Source of the DNA: Bacillus sp. CECT 9360
GTDB lineage: Bacteria > Bacillota > Bacilli > Bacillales > DSM-1321
Length of the DNA: 64,000 bases
Assembly (NCBI RefSeq): GCF_918741275.1
Contig: NZ_CAKKNA010000005.1
Coordinates: 186,001 to 250,000 of the forward strand
Direction of reading: 5' to 3'
Part shown: in pieces, positions 17,180 through 26,041 of the stretch
Numbering within the stretch: the stretch's first letter is position 1
How the letters are laid out: every line of letters begins with the position of its first letter
Program-made: the position numbers and the translations under genes
The notes under the pieces: generated by a model
Database searches by the model: none
Told to the model about the DNA's origin: nothing
Seen by the model: only the letters and a program-made list of their open reading frames with translations

Positions 17180-18370
17180 TTACCTTCTTTGAATGGCTCC
17201 TTTGCTAATGGCTCCTGAATTTCGGCCATGAAGCAGATAATAGACGAAGAGCCCGAGTACTACAAGAAAGGAACTATAAAAATATAACGAGCCGTGATCG
17301 ATTTTTGAAGTTGCCAGGCCAAACATAAATGAACCAATGCCAAATCCAAAATCAAATATAGACAGGAAAGTAGCTGTTGCCAAAGCTCTCCTTTCTGTTG
17401 GTGCTACCTGAATAGCAATGGTCTGAAGACTTGGAAAAACAGTTCCCCAGCCAATTCCGATAAAAGCGGCCGCTAAAAGGAACATCGCAGCGGATGATGC
17501 CAAACTCAAAAGTAAGGTTCCGATTGCAAAACATATAATGGCAGGATAAATAATGACGTTTGCCCCATATTTGTCAAACCATTTCCCTGTAAATGGTCTG
17601 GAAATTAGTAGGACAACAGCATAAACCACAAAGAAATAGCTTGAAGCTTCCACTAACCCTATTTCACGGGCATATACCGAAACAAAAGAAATGATTGCCG
17701 AATAAGCCAATCCGAAAAACGCCGAAACCAACGAAACAGGGATAGCCGTTTTTTCAAAGATCCCCTTATGCTGTACTTTTACTCCGTCGGTTGCAACTGC
17801 TTTATCTTTAGGCAGCCGGATGAATAAGCCTGCAATCAATGCCGTGAGTGAGCTAAGCACATTTATGGTAAACATCGTATTTGTCCCAGCCATCTGCATG
17901 ACTGTTAATCCCAAAAATGGACCGATAACCATACCTAGGTTTTGGGCTAATCCATAGTACCCCATTCCTTCACCTTTTCGGGAATCAGGAATAAGATCCG
18001 CAACAATCGCCCCTGCTGCAGTTGTTGCCATTCCAAACCCTATACCATGGCAGAAACGCAGAGCAATCAGGGCCGTTACCGAGTGGGGAAAGAAGTATAA
18101 AGTTGATGCTAAAGAAAGAATGAGTAATGAAGTCATTAACACTGGATACTTTCCTACCCTTGAAATCCATTTCCCGGCAAAAGGGCGTATGATTATAGCA
18201 GAAATCAAGAATGATGTTGTGATAAGTCCAGCCATCATCTCATTTCCATGCAATTCTTCTAAGGCATACAACGGCAAGGTAACTAATAAATAATAAAAGG
18301 TTGCAAACACAAAAAAATTAGCAATTGCAATGCTGATAAAGTTCTTTGTCCACAATTTTTGTCCGCTCAA
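17180..18370 (-). CDS. MFS transporter (drug/metabolite efflux type)
   Basis: 396 residues with twelve predicted membrane segments. The MFS-A motif follows segment 2 (RPFAGKWISRVGKYP) and segment 4 is the glycine-rich HGIGFGMATTAAGAIVADLIP. It resembles YwoG/YfkF-type drug or metabolite exporters of B. subtilis. The start is TTG at 18370 behind AGGGAGGG. It precedes the aldehyde dehydrogenase copy 1 in the same direction and is divergent from a LysR gene. That suggests joint export and oxidation of an aromatic or otherwise toxic aldehyde/acid; this is inference from context. Confidence 0.88.
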   Translation of the reverse strand: MSGQKLWTKNFISIAIANFFVFATFYYLLVTLPLYALEELHGNEMMAGLITTSFLISAIIIRPFAGKWISRVGKYPVLMTSLLILSLASTLYFFPHSVTALIALRFCHGIGFGMATTAAGAIVADLIPDSRKGEGMGYYGLAQNLGMVIGPFLGLTVMQMAGTNTMFTINVLSSLTALIAGLFIRLPKDKAVATDGVKVQHKGIFEKTAIPVSLVSAFFGLAYSAIISFVSVYAREIGLVEASSYFFVVYAVVLLISRPFTGKWFDKYGANVIIYPAIICFAIGTLLLSLASSAAMFLLAAAFIGIGWGTVFPSLQTIAIQVAPTERRALATATFLSIFDFGFGIGSFMFGLATSKIDHGSLYFYSSFLVVLGLFVYYLLHGRNSGAISKGAIQRR

Positions 18371-18550
18371 TATTTTCCCTCCCTCTATTTTGAAAAAGCG
18401 TCTTCAACGTTCAGTTACTGTGAGAGGTCATTCATATATAATTTGTGAAAAAGACCTATATCAGTGGTATAATAACACAACTATAATTATATCAATAATA
18501 TCTTTATTGTTACTTTTATATATCTATTTCATATATATTGAGGTGTAAAT
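18371..18550. promoter_or_regulatory. Divergent promoter region, MFS / LysR
   Basis: 180 AT-rich bases. A rightward extended -10 (TGGTATAAT, 18465-18473) has a TTGTGA 19 bases upstream of its TATAAT. A LysR operator is expected here, but the AT-rich dyads are too many to choose one. Confidence 0.4.
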
Positions 18551-19429
18551 ATGGATCTGAGACAACTGCGTTATTTTCTTTCCATAGCAGAGGAGGGGCA
18601 AATATCCCGTGCTGCAAAAAAACTGCATATGGCACAGCCCCCGCTAAGCCAGCAGCTTCAGCAGATGGAAGAAGAACTAGGAGTCACGTTAGTAGAACGT
18701 AAGAGGAATGGAAAGAAGATGGAACTCACAGAAGCAGGAAAGATACTTTATGAAAAAGCTCAAAGTATCCTGCATTCATTTGAAGAATCTATACTCGAAG
18801 TAAAAGAGACTGGTGAGGGCATGAAAGGTACATTGTCCATAGGTGTCGTTCTTTCCTGCGTTTCTTACCTTCCTGCTAAAATTGAAAGGTTTAATCAAAA
18901 GTATCCAAACGTTTCATTCAAACTTTTGGGAGGAGACCCTTACGAAATAAATAGGTATCTGGAAAAGCGAGAGATCGAACTTGCCATCGTTCATCCTCCG
19001 TTAGCAATGAACGGTCTGTTAACGAAGGAATTGGGGCAGGAACCATATGTTTTTGTCTTTCCGAAAAAATGGTCTTCCTTAGGCTCTAAAAAAAGCATTA
19101 ATATGAAGGAAATTGAAAATATCCCCCTGCTTTTAATACATAGGACAAAGGGTGAGGGGATTTATGACGAAATAAAAGCTGAATGTAATCGGGTTGGAAT
19201 TCACCCGAACATTCTTTGCGAATGCCCTGACGTAAATATACTTCTTTCACTAGTATCTTCTGGCATTGGTGCAAGTATCGTACCCAAAACATCGATTCCT
19301 CCGTTTTTGAATGAAGGGATTAAAGTTTTAAATATCAATGATACCTCGCTTCAATCTGAAACAGTATTAGCTTGGAATCAGGATCGATATCTCTCTAGAG
19401 CAGCGAAAAGATTTATTGATCTATTCTAA
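18551..19429 (+). CDS. LysR-family regulator, BsdA/CatM-like
   Basis: 292 residues. An N-terminal winged helix (residues 1-60: LRQLRYFLSIAEEGQISRAA, LHMAQPPLSQQLQQ) precedes the two-lobed effector domain. The text near the N-terminus and at GTLSIGVV resembles B. subtilis BsdA (YclA), the salicylate-responsive activator of phenolic acid decarboxylase genes, and CatM/BenM. It is divergent from the MFS-aldehyde dehydrogenase genes, the usual position for a LysR activator of its neighbours. GAGGTG precedes the ATG. The effector is unknown; an aromatic acid is a reasonable guess. Confidence 0.92.
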   Translation: MDLRQLRYFLSIAEEGQISRAAKKLHMAQPPLSQQLQQMEEELGVTLVERKRNGKKMELTEAGKILYEKAQSILHSFEESILEVKETGEGMKGTLSIGVVLSCVSYLPAKIERFNQKYPNVSFKLLGGDPYEINRYLEKREIELAIVHPPLAMNGLLTKELGQEPYVFVFPKKWSSLGSKKSINMKEIENIPLLLIHRTKGEGIYDEIKAECNRVGIHPNILCECPDVNILLSLVSSGIGASIVPKTSIPPFLNEGIKVLNINDTSLQSETVLAWNQDRYLSRAAKRFIDLF

Positions 19430-19489
19430 TGGATGCTTTTTGATGAATTTTAAAAAGAGGGTAACCCGATTCATAATTAATGAAAAATC

Positions 19490-19527
19490 AAAAAGATGGT
19501 TCTCTATAAGAGATACCATCTTTTTTT
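19490..19527. terminator. Bidirectional intrinsic terminator
   Basis: AAAAAGATGG...CCATCTTTTT with an inner CTCT/AGAG pairing, between convergent LysR and chemoreceptor genes. Confidence 0.85.
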
Positions 19528-19538
19528 GTCTTTCATTA

Positions 19539-20381
19539 TTACCCTTTTAAGCTTTTTTCCGCAATGTCGGCAAGTTCTTTGGCATTAGCGCTGATTTCCA
19601 CCATGGTAGCAGACAGCTCTTCACTAACCGCAGATTGATTTTCTGTCTCACTATTAATAGTCGAGATTGAGGAATTTAATCTATTGATCAGTTGATCAAT
19701 TCTCGAGACGGAATCACTGATACCTTCTGTGTGTTTTTTTGAATCGCCGGCCAATTTTCTAATTTCATTTGCTACAACAGAAAATCCTTTACCGAATTCT
19801 CCAGCTCTTGCAGCTTCAATGGAAGCGTTCAATCCTAAAATGTTCGTCTTATCAGAAATTCCCCTTACCATGTTTGCTACTTTTTCTATATCGCTCACAC
19901 TTTCAAGAACATTCTTAGATTGTTCAGAGATCGTATTCATACTTTCGGAAAGGATAGATGTCGAAGCTGCAAGTTCCTGAATAGTTGCTGAAACCTGTTC
20001 TACAGCTTCTGATAGTTTAGAGGCAACGCCAAATAATGTATTATACTGTTCCAAACTGGCTCCCAGTCCGACTCCACCAATTACATTGCCATTCTCATCA
20101 CAAAGAGGGATGGCACTGGCGATGATCGGAAATCCAAACACTTCTGCGGGCACGTATTCCCTTACTGTCCTTTTCTGAACGATTGCGTTCGTAATCGCAT
20201 CATTTGGATGGAGAGCTGTACCAGGTTTAATACCCAGGGAGAAAGTCTTGCCGGGAACACTTAACAAAAACTTTTCTGTATCACAAATACCGATCGTAAT
20301 ATCCTCTGGAACCAGTTCATTTAGTAACGGAGCAATGTTAACGAAAGCTTCTAACATAGGATGGCTAGTCGTTGAATTCAT
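19539..20381 (-). CDS. Soluble methyl-accepting-type chemoreceptor, YfmS-like (copy 1)
   Basis: 280 residues from the ATG at 20381, chosen because AAAGGA precedes it; the upstream in-frame ATG at 20408 lacks one. There is no membrane segment. A ligand/PAS-like N-terminal half (residues 1-120) contains [12 protein letters not shown] and [14 protein letters not shown] short MCP signalling hairpin follows, with [32 protein letters not shown]. This matches B. subtilis YfmS, a soluble chemoreceptor. It is a paralogue of 29269-30147. A sigma-D-like promoter lies upstream (20455-20480). Confidence 0.9.
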   Translation of the reverse strand: MNSTTSHPMLEAFVNIAPLLNELVPEDITIGICDTEKFLLSVPGKTFSLGIKPGTALHPNDAITNAIVQKRTVREYVPAEVFGFPIIASAIPLCDENGNVIGGVGLGASLEQYNTLFGVASKLSEAVEQVSATIQELAASTSILSESMNTISEQSKNVLESVSDIEKVANMVRGISDKTNILGLNASIEAARAGEFGKGFSVVANEIRKLAGDSKKHTEGISDSVSRIDQLINRLNSSISTINSETENQSAVSEELSATMVEISANAKELADIAEKSLKG

Positions 20382-20454
20382 AATAATTCTTCCTTTCAAA
20401 TTATCCATTCCAAAGGATGTAATCTTTATTTCACCTTGGAAATCCCTTCTATTA

Positions 20455-20480
20455 ATATCGCCTACTTTGTGAATACTTTA
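20455..20480 (-). promoter_or_regulatory. Sigma-D-like promoter of chemoreceptor copy 1
   Basis: Read leftward: TAAA (20480-20477), 14 bases, GGCGATAT (20462-20455). This is one mismatch from the Bacillus sigma-D pattern TAAA-N15-GCCGATAT. Confidence 0.65.
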
Positions 20481-20507
20481 ACAAAATAATTTAGTTTAAC
20501 AGCTTTT

Positions 20508-20944
20508 TTGTGTCTAAATTGTGAAAAATTATTGGACCGCTATCATCCTCATCGGGCTGATTTACTTGAGGATGCCTGCCAAAAAAAGAAGCCGGTCCTG
20601 CTATACGTCAACCCATCCTTCCATAACCCGACCGGCACATTAATGAGTGAACAGAGACGGCGGGAGCTCGTAGAATTGGCGAGATATTATCTTGTTTAAA
20701 TGGGACAGTTACGTTTCAAGTGCCAGATGGCGGCTTCAACCTATGGTGTTCCCTACCAAATTCAATCGATCCACACGCACTGCTCAACAAGGCAAAAGAA
20801 GCGGAGGTATCCTTTCTGCCTGGCTCAGCTTGTTTTGCCACGGAACCTAAGCAGCAATATATACGCATCAGTTACTCCCTGCTGAGTGACCATGATTTAA
20901 AAATTGGGCTGCAAAAGCTTTGTAAAGTGATAACCGATTATTAA
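20508..20944 (+). pseudogene. Remnant of a MocR/GntR-type aminotransferase-domain regulator
   Basis: Two frames carry pieces of one PLP aminotransferase domain. The first (about 20530-20695) contains PVLLYVNPSFHNPTGTLMSE, the class I fold segment with the conserved Asn-Pro-Thr-Gly. It then stops at TAA (20697). The second frame (about 20696-20941) contains VPDGGFNLWCSLP, LPGSACFA, YIRISYS and the C-terminal helix. The N-terminal winged helix and the central PLP-lysine segment are absent. The gene has therefore lost its 5' part, has an internal deletion, and is dead. MocR regulators (GabR, YcxD types) are the best match because of the VPDGGFNLW motif. Confidence 0.8.
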
Positions 20945-21026
20945 AAAAGATGGTACTTTGTCCTATCCATTTCCCTGCTCTCTCTCATAAACTATGAATA
21001 ATACAATTTTCAAGGATGTGTTGTTT

Positions 21027-21338
21027 ATGTTTATGAGAAAAAGAGAGGAAAGACGTCAGGGACGTTGTATCTTTCCCGGCTATAAATGGTGTGGTCCTGC
21101 TTGCAGCGGTCCCGGCGCTCCGGTCAACGATGTCGATAACTGCTGCCGAAGACATGATCTCTGCTTAGAGAGGGGAATTTCGCCATGCAAATGCGATACG
21201 GAATTTCTCGATTGCCTGCGCCCCAAAATCAATCGCCATACCCAAAAGGGCAAGAACGCCGCACTTATGTACCGTTTTATGAAAATGCGAAAATCGCACA
21301 AATGTGGACAAGAACAAAGAAAAAGGAAGAGGATATAA
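21027..21338 (+). CDS. Phospholipase A2-like small cysteine-rich protein
   Basis: 103 residues from the ATG at 21027, with AAGGA 10 bases upstream; the ATG at 20994 has no ribosome site. The centre shows a complete secreted-phospholipase-A2-type core. A calcium-loop-like WCGPACSGPG (residues 21-30) is followed by PVNDVDNCC and the catalytic His43-Asp44 in CCRRHD, then a Cys-rich helix CKCDTEFLDCL. There are ten cysteines overall. Similar short proteins are annotated in Bacillus as phospholipase or parvovirus VP1-like. No signal peptide is visible; both ends are strongly basic. Whether it cleaves lipids is not known. It stands alone. Confidence 0.75.
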   Translation: MFMRKREERRQGRCIFPGYKWCGPACSGPGAPVNDVDNCCRRHDLCLERGISPCKCDTEFLDCLRPKINRHTQKGKNAALMYRFMKMRKSHKCGQEQRKRKRI

Positions 21339-21498
21339 TTCCTCTGTATTAACAGAGTTGAACTCCCCTCACTTACTTTACTAATATAAATCTTCCACCA
21401 TTATCACCTAAACTTTTCCATCTCTATACCGATATTTCTAACAAGAAACTACAAGTTGAAAGATTTATTATATGAATATTGTTTAAGGGAGAATCAGA

Positions 21499-22512
21499 AT
21501 GAATATCAATCCTATCAATATACCATTCGTTGCAACTAATCCAATCACACAAAATACTCAGGCCAAAACGGACGCTGAAAACAAAGACGGAACCATAATT
21601 CAAAATAAAAATGGCTGGGAAAGTGATACAGATAAAAGGGCAAAAATATTGGACGAGAAATACCGAAAAATCAATGAACAGAATAAGCAGTTTGAAAATC
21701 CATATCATCATATCTTCGACAAATATAAAAATACGCATTCCTCGTATTTTAGACACGACTTGACTGAAATAGAGAGGAATGCTGCCTATTTTATGGAAAT
21801 GTCATGGGCTCAGAGCGGAAAAGGTGGACAACATGATTTTCGTGATTCAGCGTTTCGGGATGAGCCACTTATAAACGGTGCGGTAGAAGTCGCAGAACGA
21901 AAAGCATTCAACCGGCAAAAAGTTAATGGGCAGTTAAAAGAACTGTTTGAGAAATACCAAATTAGTATTCCAAATGAATTGAAATTGACCTTTACTATCG
22001 ATCCAAATAATTTCAGGCTAACTGTAGGTGGGACCGAAGATAAGGGTCTCATTGGTCAGTTAGAAGAGGTACTGAATTCTGCCCGTAATTCGAGGGAGCT
22101 ATTCGTTCATATTATCCAAAGCCGTTCGGATGACTCCACCCAATTTACCCGTGATAAGTATGATAAGTACAATCTTGTCCGTGAAATAAAAAATGTAACA
22201 GGCTATGACCTGAAAAACCTAATAGTGTCAGATGGGAAGTTTGTGACAGAAGACGGAACAGATATTTTTGAAATCTATAAGAATGGGCTGCGCAAAAATC
22301 CTTATAATGCGGCGGGTTCAGGTATTATGGCGGCTCACTATGGACCTCAGTTATATGCACTTGCAAAGAATGGATTCGACTCCATTCCGGATTTATTCTT
22401 ATCGATTGGATACGAAAACAGTTCGTTACAGGACATTGGGCAAAAAGAAAGCTACGGAACTGGGAAAACGAACTGGATTCAAGAATGGAAAGCAAGTGTT
22501 GCTTCTCTATAA
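21499..22512 (+). CDS. Hypothetical protein, possibly DUF4885-like
   Basis: 337 residues with GGGAG before the ATG. The N-terminus is Asn/Gln/Thr-rich and disordered-looking, with an early INIPF...NPITQNTQ. The body is alpha-helical and charged, with segments such as YFMEMSWAQSG and FTIDPNNFRLTVGGTED. There is no signal peptide or membrane segment. I have only a vague resemblance to a Bacillus family of unknown function. It sits alone between the PLA2-like gene and the convergent RND pump. Confidence 0.6.
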   Translation: MNINPINIPFVATNPITQNTQAKTDAENKDGTIIQNKNGWESDTDKRAKILDEKYRKINEQNKQFENPYHHIFDKYKNTHSSYFRHDLTEIERNAAYFMEMSWAQSGKGGQHDFRDSAFRDEPLINGAVEVAERKAFNRQKVNGQLKELFEKYQISIPNELKLTFTIDPNNFRLTVGGTEDKGLIGQLEEVLNSARNSRELFVHIIQSRSDDSTQFTRDKYDKYNLVREIKNVTGYDLKNLIVSDGKFVTEDGTDIFEIYKNGLRKNPYNAAGSGIMAAHYGPQLYALAKNGFDSIPDLFLSIGYENSSLQDIGQKESYGTGKTNWIQEWKASVASL

Positions 22513-22595
22513 TAAGTATGACTATAACGTATTTACAAACGGCCCTATTAAAATGAATGAATGAGGTTATAAGCCTATGCCTTTATAAAAAGAAA

Positions 22596-22618
22596 CAGCC
22601 CATAAAGGCTGCTTTTAA
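22596..22618 (+). terminator. Short terminator after the hypothetical gene
   Basis: CAGCC/GGCTG stem with CATAAA loop, then CTTTT. Weak. Confidence 0.5.
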
Positions 22619-22690
22619 CACAGAATTATTATTACGGTCATTCATCCTTTTTAGAAAGAACATAAATCGCTACCGCTCCTTTTAGAATGA

Positions 22691-22718
22691 GCGGCCTCAC
22701 TCTCTCAAGTGAAGCCGC
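22691..22718 (-). terminator. Hairpin after swrC-like gene
   Basis: GCGGC-CTCACT pairs with AGTGA-AGCCGC; the leftward tail is only weakly T-rich. Confidence 0.5.
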
Positions 22719-22729
22719 CATCTCACGTC

Positions 22730-25700
22730 TTAATTAATCTTTTCCTCCTTCGCTTTACGGAAGAAGAACAGCTCATACACGACAGGGACGAGTATTAATG
22801 TTAGTAAAGTTGATGAAGTGAGGCCTCCAATAACCGTGATTGCCAATCCCTTGGAAATCAGTGTTCCTGAAGATGTCGCTAATGCCAGCGGCAGCAAGGC
22901 TGTTATCGTCGCAAAAGCCGTCATTAAGATGGGGCGAAGCCTGGTTTTTCCAGCTTCTATTAATGATTGCCGTATGGGCAGGCCGCGTTCTTCCCGGTTC
23001 TGGCCGATCCGGTCCACGAGGACAATCGCGTTTGTCGTGACGATCCCGATCAGCATTAAAAATCCAATCATCACCGAGATGGATAGCGGCTCTTTTGTCA
23101 GATACAAGGCTACCAGCGACCCCACCGGGATAAAGATCAAGGAAGATAGGATAACGAATGGAATACGCGCTTTTCCAAATGTGATCAGCATCGTCAAATA
23201 AACAAGTCCGATCGCAACCACAATGGCCATTCCAAGCGCTTGGAACACTTCAACCGTATCATCGCTCCCCCCGCCGCTCTCCAGGGACACCCCGTCAGGC
23301 AGGTTAAGATCTGCTTTTATACCCGTTGTTATTTCCTCGGAAACAGCCCGCACATCATCAATGATGACCTCAGCACTCACCCGCGCATATACTTTTCCAT
23401 CCAGACGCTGTATCGAGGTAAAGCTTTCGACCGGCTTTACTGTTGCTGCTTCTGACAAAGCCACTGGCCCTCGTTTCGAGAACAAAGTAACTTCCTTTAG
23501 ATCAGCTTGGGAGTTCAAGTCTTTATCATAAGCGAGCTGAACCTCCTGGTCTTTGCCGTCCAGCTTCAGCGTACCTACATTCACGGGGCTGGTCTGGTCA
23601 TTAATCGTCCCAAGAATTTGGTATCCGCTTAAACCAAGCTGCGTTGCTTTTTCTGTATTAATTTCAACAAGATATTGTTTCTGCTTATCAGTGAAGTTGT
23701 TGCTGACATATTTCAAATCATCATTTTCGTTCATGTAATCTTCGACTTGTTTAGCTGCTTTTTGCAAAGCCTCCAAATCATTAGAGAACAGATCGATGTC
23801 TACGTTGTTGTTCGTTGGCGGGCCGCTCATATTCAATTCTTCTATTGAAACTTTTGTATCGGGTTCTTCTTCTTTCACGGTTCTTTCCATTTCTGATTGC
23901 AGCTTTTCAATCGAATCCTGAACGTTTGCCTGCTCGGTAAGATTGATAAAGTAGTTTGCTTTATTCTGCAGTTTTAATCCAGTGATGAAGTCCCGGCTGC
24001 CGATGCTTGCCGTAACTTCCTTGACATCATCCTTCTGATCCAGCATCTTTTCAATTTGCATCGATACTTCATCAGTTCTCTCAAGCGTCGTCGATTCCGG
24101 CAATTCGATCGAAGCAGTTAATGTATTTTGCTCTTCGTTAGGGATGAAGCTAAAACCAAGCTGCGGCACAAGCGCAAAAGAGCCTCCCAGGATCAATAAC
24201 GACATCACCAAAATCATCGCTTTATGGTTCAACGACTTCTCAATCATTCTTCCATATACACGCTGCAATGCCCCTTCTTTTTCTTCCTTCGGGACTTTCT
24301 TGAATGCAAACTTCGCCATGATCGGCACGATTGTGATCGCAACAAGTAAAGATGCCAACAAAGAGAAGACGATCGTCAATGCAAACGGCAGGAAAAATTC
24401 GCCGGTAATGCCCCCGACAAATCCTAAAGGCAAAAAGACGACTACGGTTGTGATCGTCGACGAAGTGATCGCCTTTAATATCTCTTTCGTGGAATCCAGG
24501 ATGACCCTGTCCGTCATTCTTTCTTTTGTTTTCCGTACCCGCCGGAATATATTCTCAATCACTACAATGCTATCATCGACGACCCGGCCAACCGCAACCG
24601 CCATTCCTCCAAGTGTCATGATATTAAGTGATATATCCAGCTGCTTTAAAAAAATGGCCCCTATAAGCAGTGATAATGGAATAGAGACAATTGCAATCAA
24701 AGTGGCGCGCACATTTCTCAAAAATAAAAGCACGGCAAGCGAGGCAAACAGGGCGCCAAGCAAGCCTTCTTTGACAAGTGAGGACACCGATTTCTTGATA
24801 TCCGTTGCCGAATCCAGGCCGATTGAATAATCCAGCTCATCGTCATACTGATCCAGCACCTTTATGACTTCATCCGCGACCTCGACAGTATTGGCATCCT
24901 GTTTTTTCGTGACAGCCATCAATAAGGAGTCATTTAAGTCAAAACGGGCTTTTTCGCTTTTTTCAGATACGGTTTCCACCTTTGCGATGTCTTTTAAAAG
25001 GATAGGCTTTGGTGCAGGAACTGCTGTCAATACCGCTGGTTCGGGGCCCACAGCGGAAGGAGGTCCTTGTGCGCTACCACTTCCTTGTTGTGGTGCGTCT
25101 TCTTGTGGATTCTCTGAAACAGGAACTGCCGGGGCTAAGACAGTCAATTGCAAATCCTTCAGCTTCTTTACACTATCCAGATTCTCTTCTACCCTGATCG
25201 GAATTTGCACATCAGATTCGCTTATCTGCCCCGCCGGAAAAGATACGTACTTGGCATTGATCTGGTCTTTAATACTACTTAAACTCAAACCGGATTCAGC
25301 CGCCTTTTGCTTATCGATCGTAATTTGCACCAGGTTATCAGTGAAGCCGCCGACCGAGACACTGTTCAACCCCTGGATTTTATTTAATTCCGGGATAACC
25401 TCGTCCTGCAATAGCCTATCAATATCCTCATCGCCTTTTCCAAACAAAGATATATTGTATATAGGGAACGAACCGAAGGAAAATCTGCTTACTGCTACCT
25501 CCGCTTCATCAGGCAAAGCAGCATCTTTCGCTAACGTGTTAACCTGCTGTTCAATTTCATCCATATCGGTATCAATGGGAAACTCCAGATTGATTATCCC
25601 TACACTCTCAAAAGAAGAACTCGTTACTTTTGTCGCACCTTTAATCGACTTAAATTGGGTTTCCAACTTTGAGGTCACCTTACTGCTAACATCATCGGGG

Positions 25701-25867
25701 GAAGCCCCCGGGTAAACCGCCTCGACAGTAATTTGTGGAAATTCAATATCAGGAAGCTGCGTGACTTTAAGCTGCGAAAACGAATAAACGCCCCCGAGAA
25801 TAAACAAAAACGAAATAATAAAAACCGCCACGGCATTTTTCAAACTGAATTTCGTCAAAAAATTCAT
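22730..25867 (-). CDS. swrC: RND-superfamily multidrug exporter, SwrC (YerP)-like
   Basis: 1045 residues from the ATG at 25867, with AAAGGAG upstream; an in-frame ATG at 25918 is less likely. The AcrB/HAE-type organisation is complete. An N-terminal membrane segment is followed by a large extracytoplasmic loop starting PQITVEAVYPGASPDDV. A six-segment block follows with GGMAVAVGRVVDDSIVVIENI (the proton-relay Asp pair), and the second half is similar. In Gram-positive bacteria such pumps act without an outer-membrane channel; B. subtilis SwrC exports surfactin. The first extracytoplasmic loop carries a Pro/Gly/Gln-rich insertion encoded at about 25005-25140. Single gene. Confidence 0.93.
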   Translation of the reverse strand: MNFLTKFSLKNAVAVFIISFLFILGGVYSFSQLKVTQLPDIEFPQITVEAVYPGASPDDVSSKVTSKLETQFKSIKGATKVTSSSFESVGIINLEFPIDTDMDEIEQQVNTLAKDAALPDEAEVAVSRFSFGSFPIYNISLFGKGDEDIDRLLQDEVIPELNKIQGLNSVSVGGFTDNLVQITIDKQKAAESGLSLSSIKDQINAKYVSFPAGQISESDVQIPIRVEENLDSVKKLKDLQLTVLAPAVPVSENPQEDAPQQGSGSAQGPPSAVGPEPAVLTAVPAPKPILLKDIAKVETVSEKSEKARFDLNDSLLMAVTKKQDANTVEVADEVIKVLDQYDDELDYSIGLDSATDIKKSVSSLVKEGLLGALFASLAVLLFLRNVRATLIAIVSIPLSLLIGAIFLKQLDISLNIMTLGGMAVAVGRVVDDSIVVIENIFRRVRKTKERMTDRVILDSTKEILKAITSSTITTVVVFLPLGFVGGITGEFFLPFALTIVFSLLASLLVAITIVPIMAKFAFKKVPKEEKEGALQRVYGRMIEKSLNHKAMILVMSLLILGGSFALVPQLGFSFIPNEEQNTLTASIELPESTTLERTDEVSMQIEKMLDQKDDVKEVTASIGSRDFITGLKLQNKANYFINLTEQANVQDSIEKLQSEMERTVKEEEPDTKVSIEELNMSGPPTNNNVDIDLFSNDLEALQKAAKQVEDYMNENDDLKYVSNNFTDKQKQYLVEINTEKATQLGLSGYQILGTINDQTSPVNVGTLKLDGKDQEVQLAYDKDLNSQADLKEVTLFSKRGPVALSEAATVKPVESFTSIQRLDGKVYARVSAEVIIDDVRAVSEEITTGIKADLNLPDGVSLESGGGSDDTVEVFQALGMAIVVAIGLVYLTMLITFGKARIPFVILSSLIFIPVGSLVALYLTKEPLSISVMIGFLMLIGIVTTNAIVLVDRIGQNREERGLPIRQSLIEAGKTRLRPILMTAFATITALLPLALATSSGTLISKGLAITVIGGLTSSTLLTLILVPVVYELFFFRKAKEEKIN

Positions 25868-25979
25868 CGGTTCTTCTCCTTTTGTCTTTCGTATGATCCC
25901 GACCTGCTTTACCTTCATAACTTTAAATTAATATTAATGGCAATAAGTATGCAGAACCTGTTTTTTCATTCGAATTCAA

Positions 25980-26013
25980 AAACCGATTCCCCAAGGATTA
26001 AGGGAATCGGTTT
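25980..26013 (-). terminator. Intrinsic terminator after SDR gene
   Basis: AAACCGATTCCC / GGGAATCGGTTT stem, followed by TTTT on the leftward strand. Confidence 0.85.
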
Positions 26014-26041
26014 AGTACTTGCTGTACATTCCTTGCCAATA

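Noticed and set aside
24144-25715. Two long rightward ORFs (228 and 283 codons)
   Set aside because: They lie entirely antisense to the conserved RND pump gene and have Ser/Thr-rich shadow composition.
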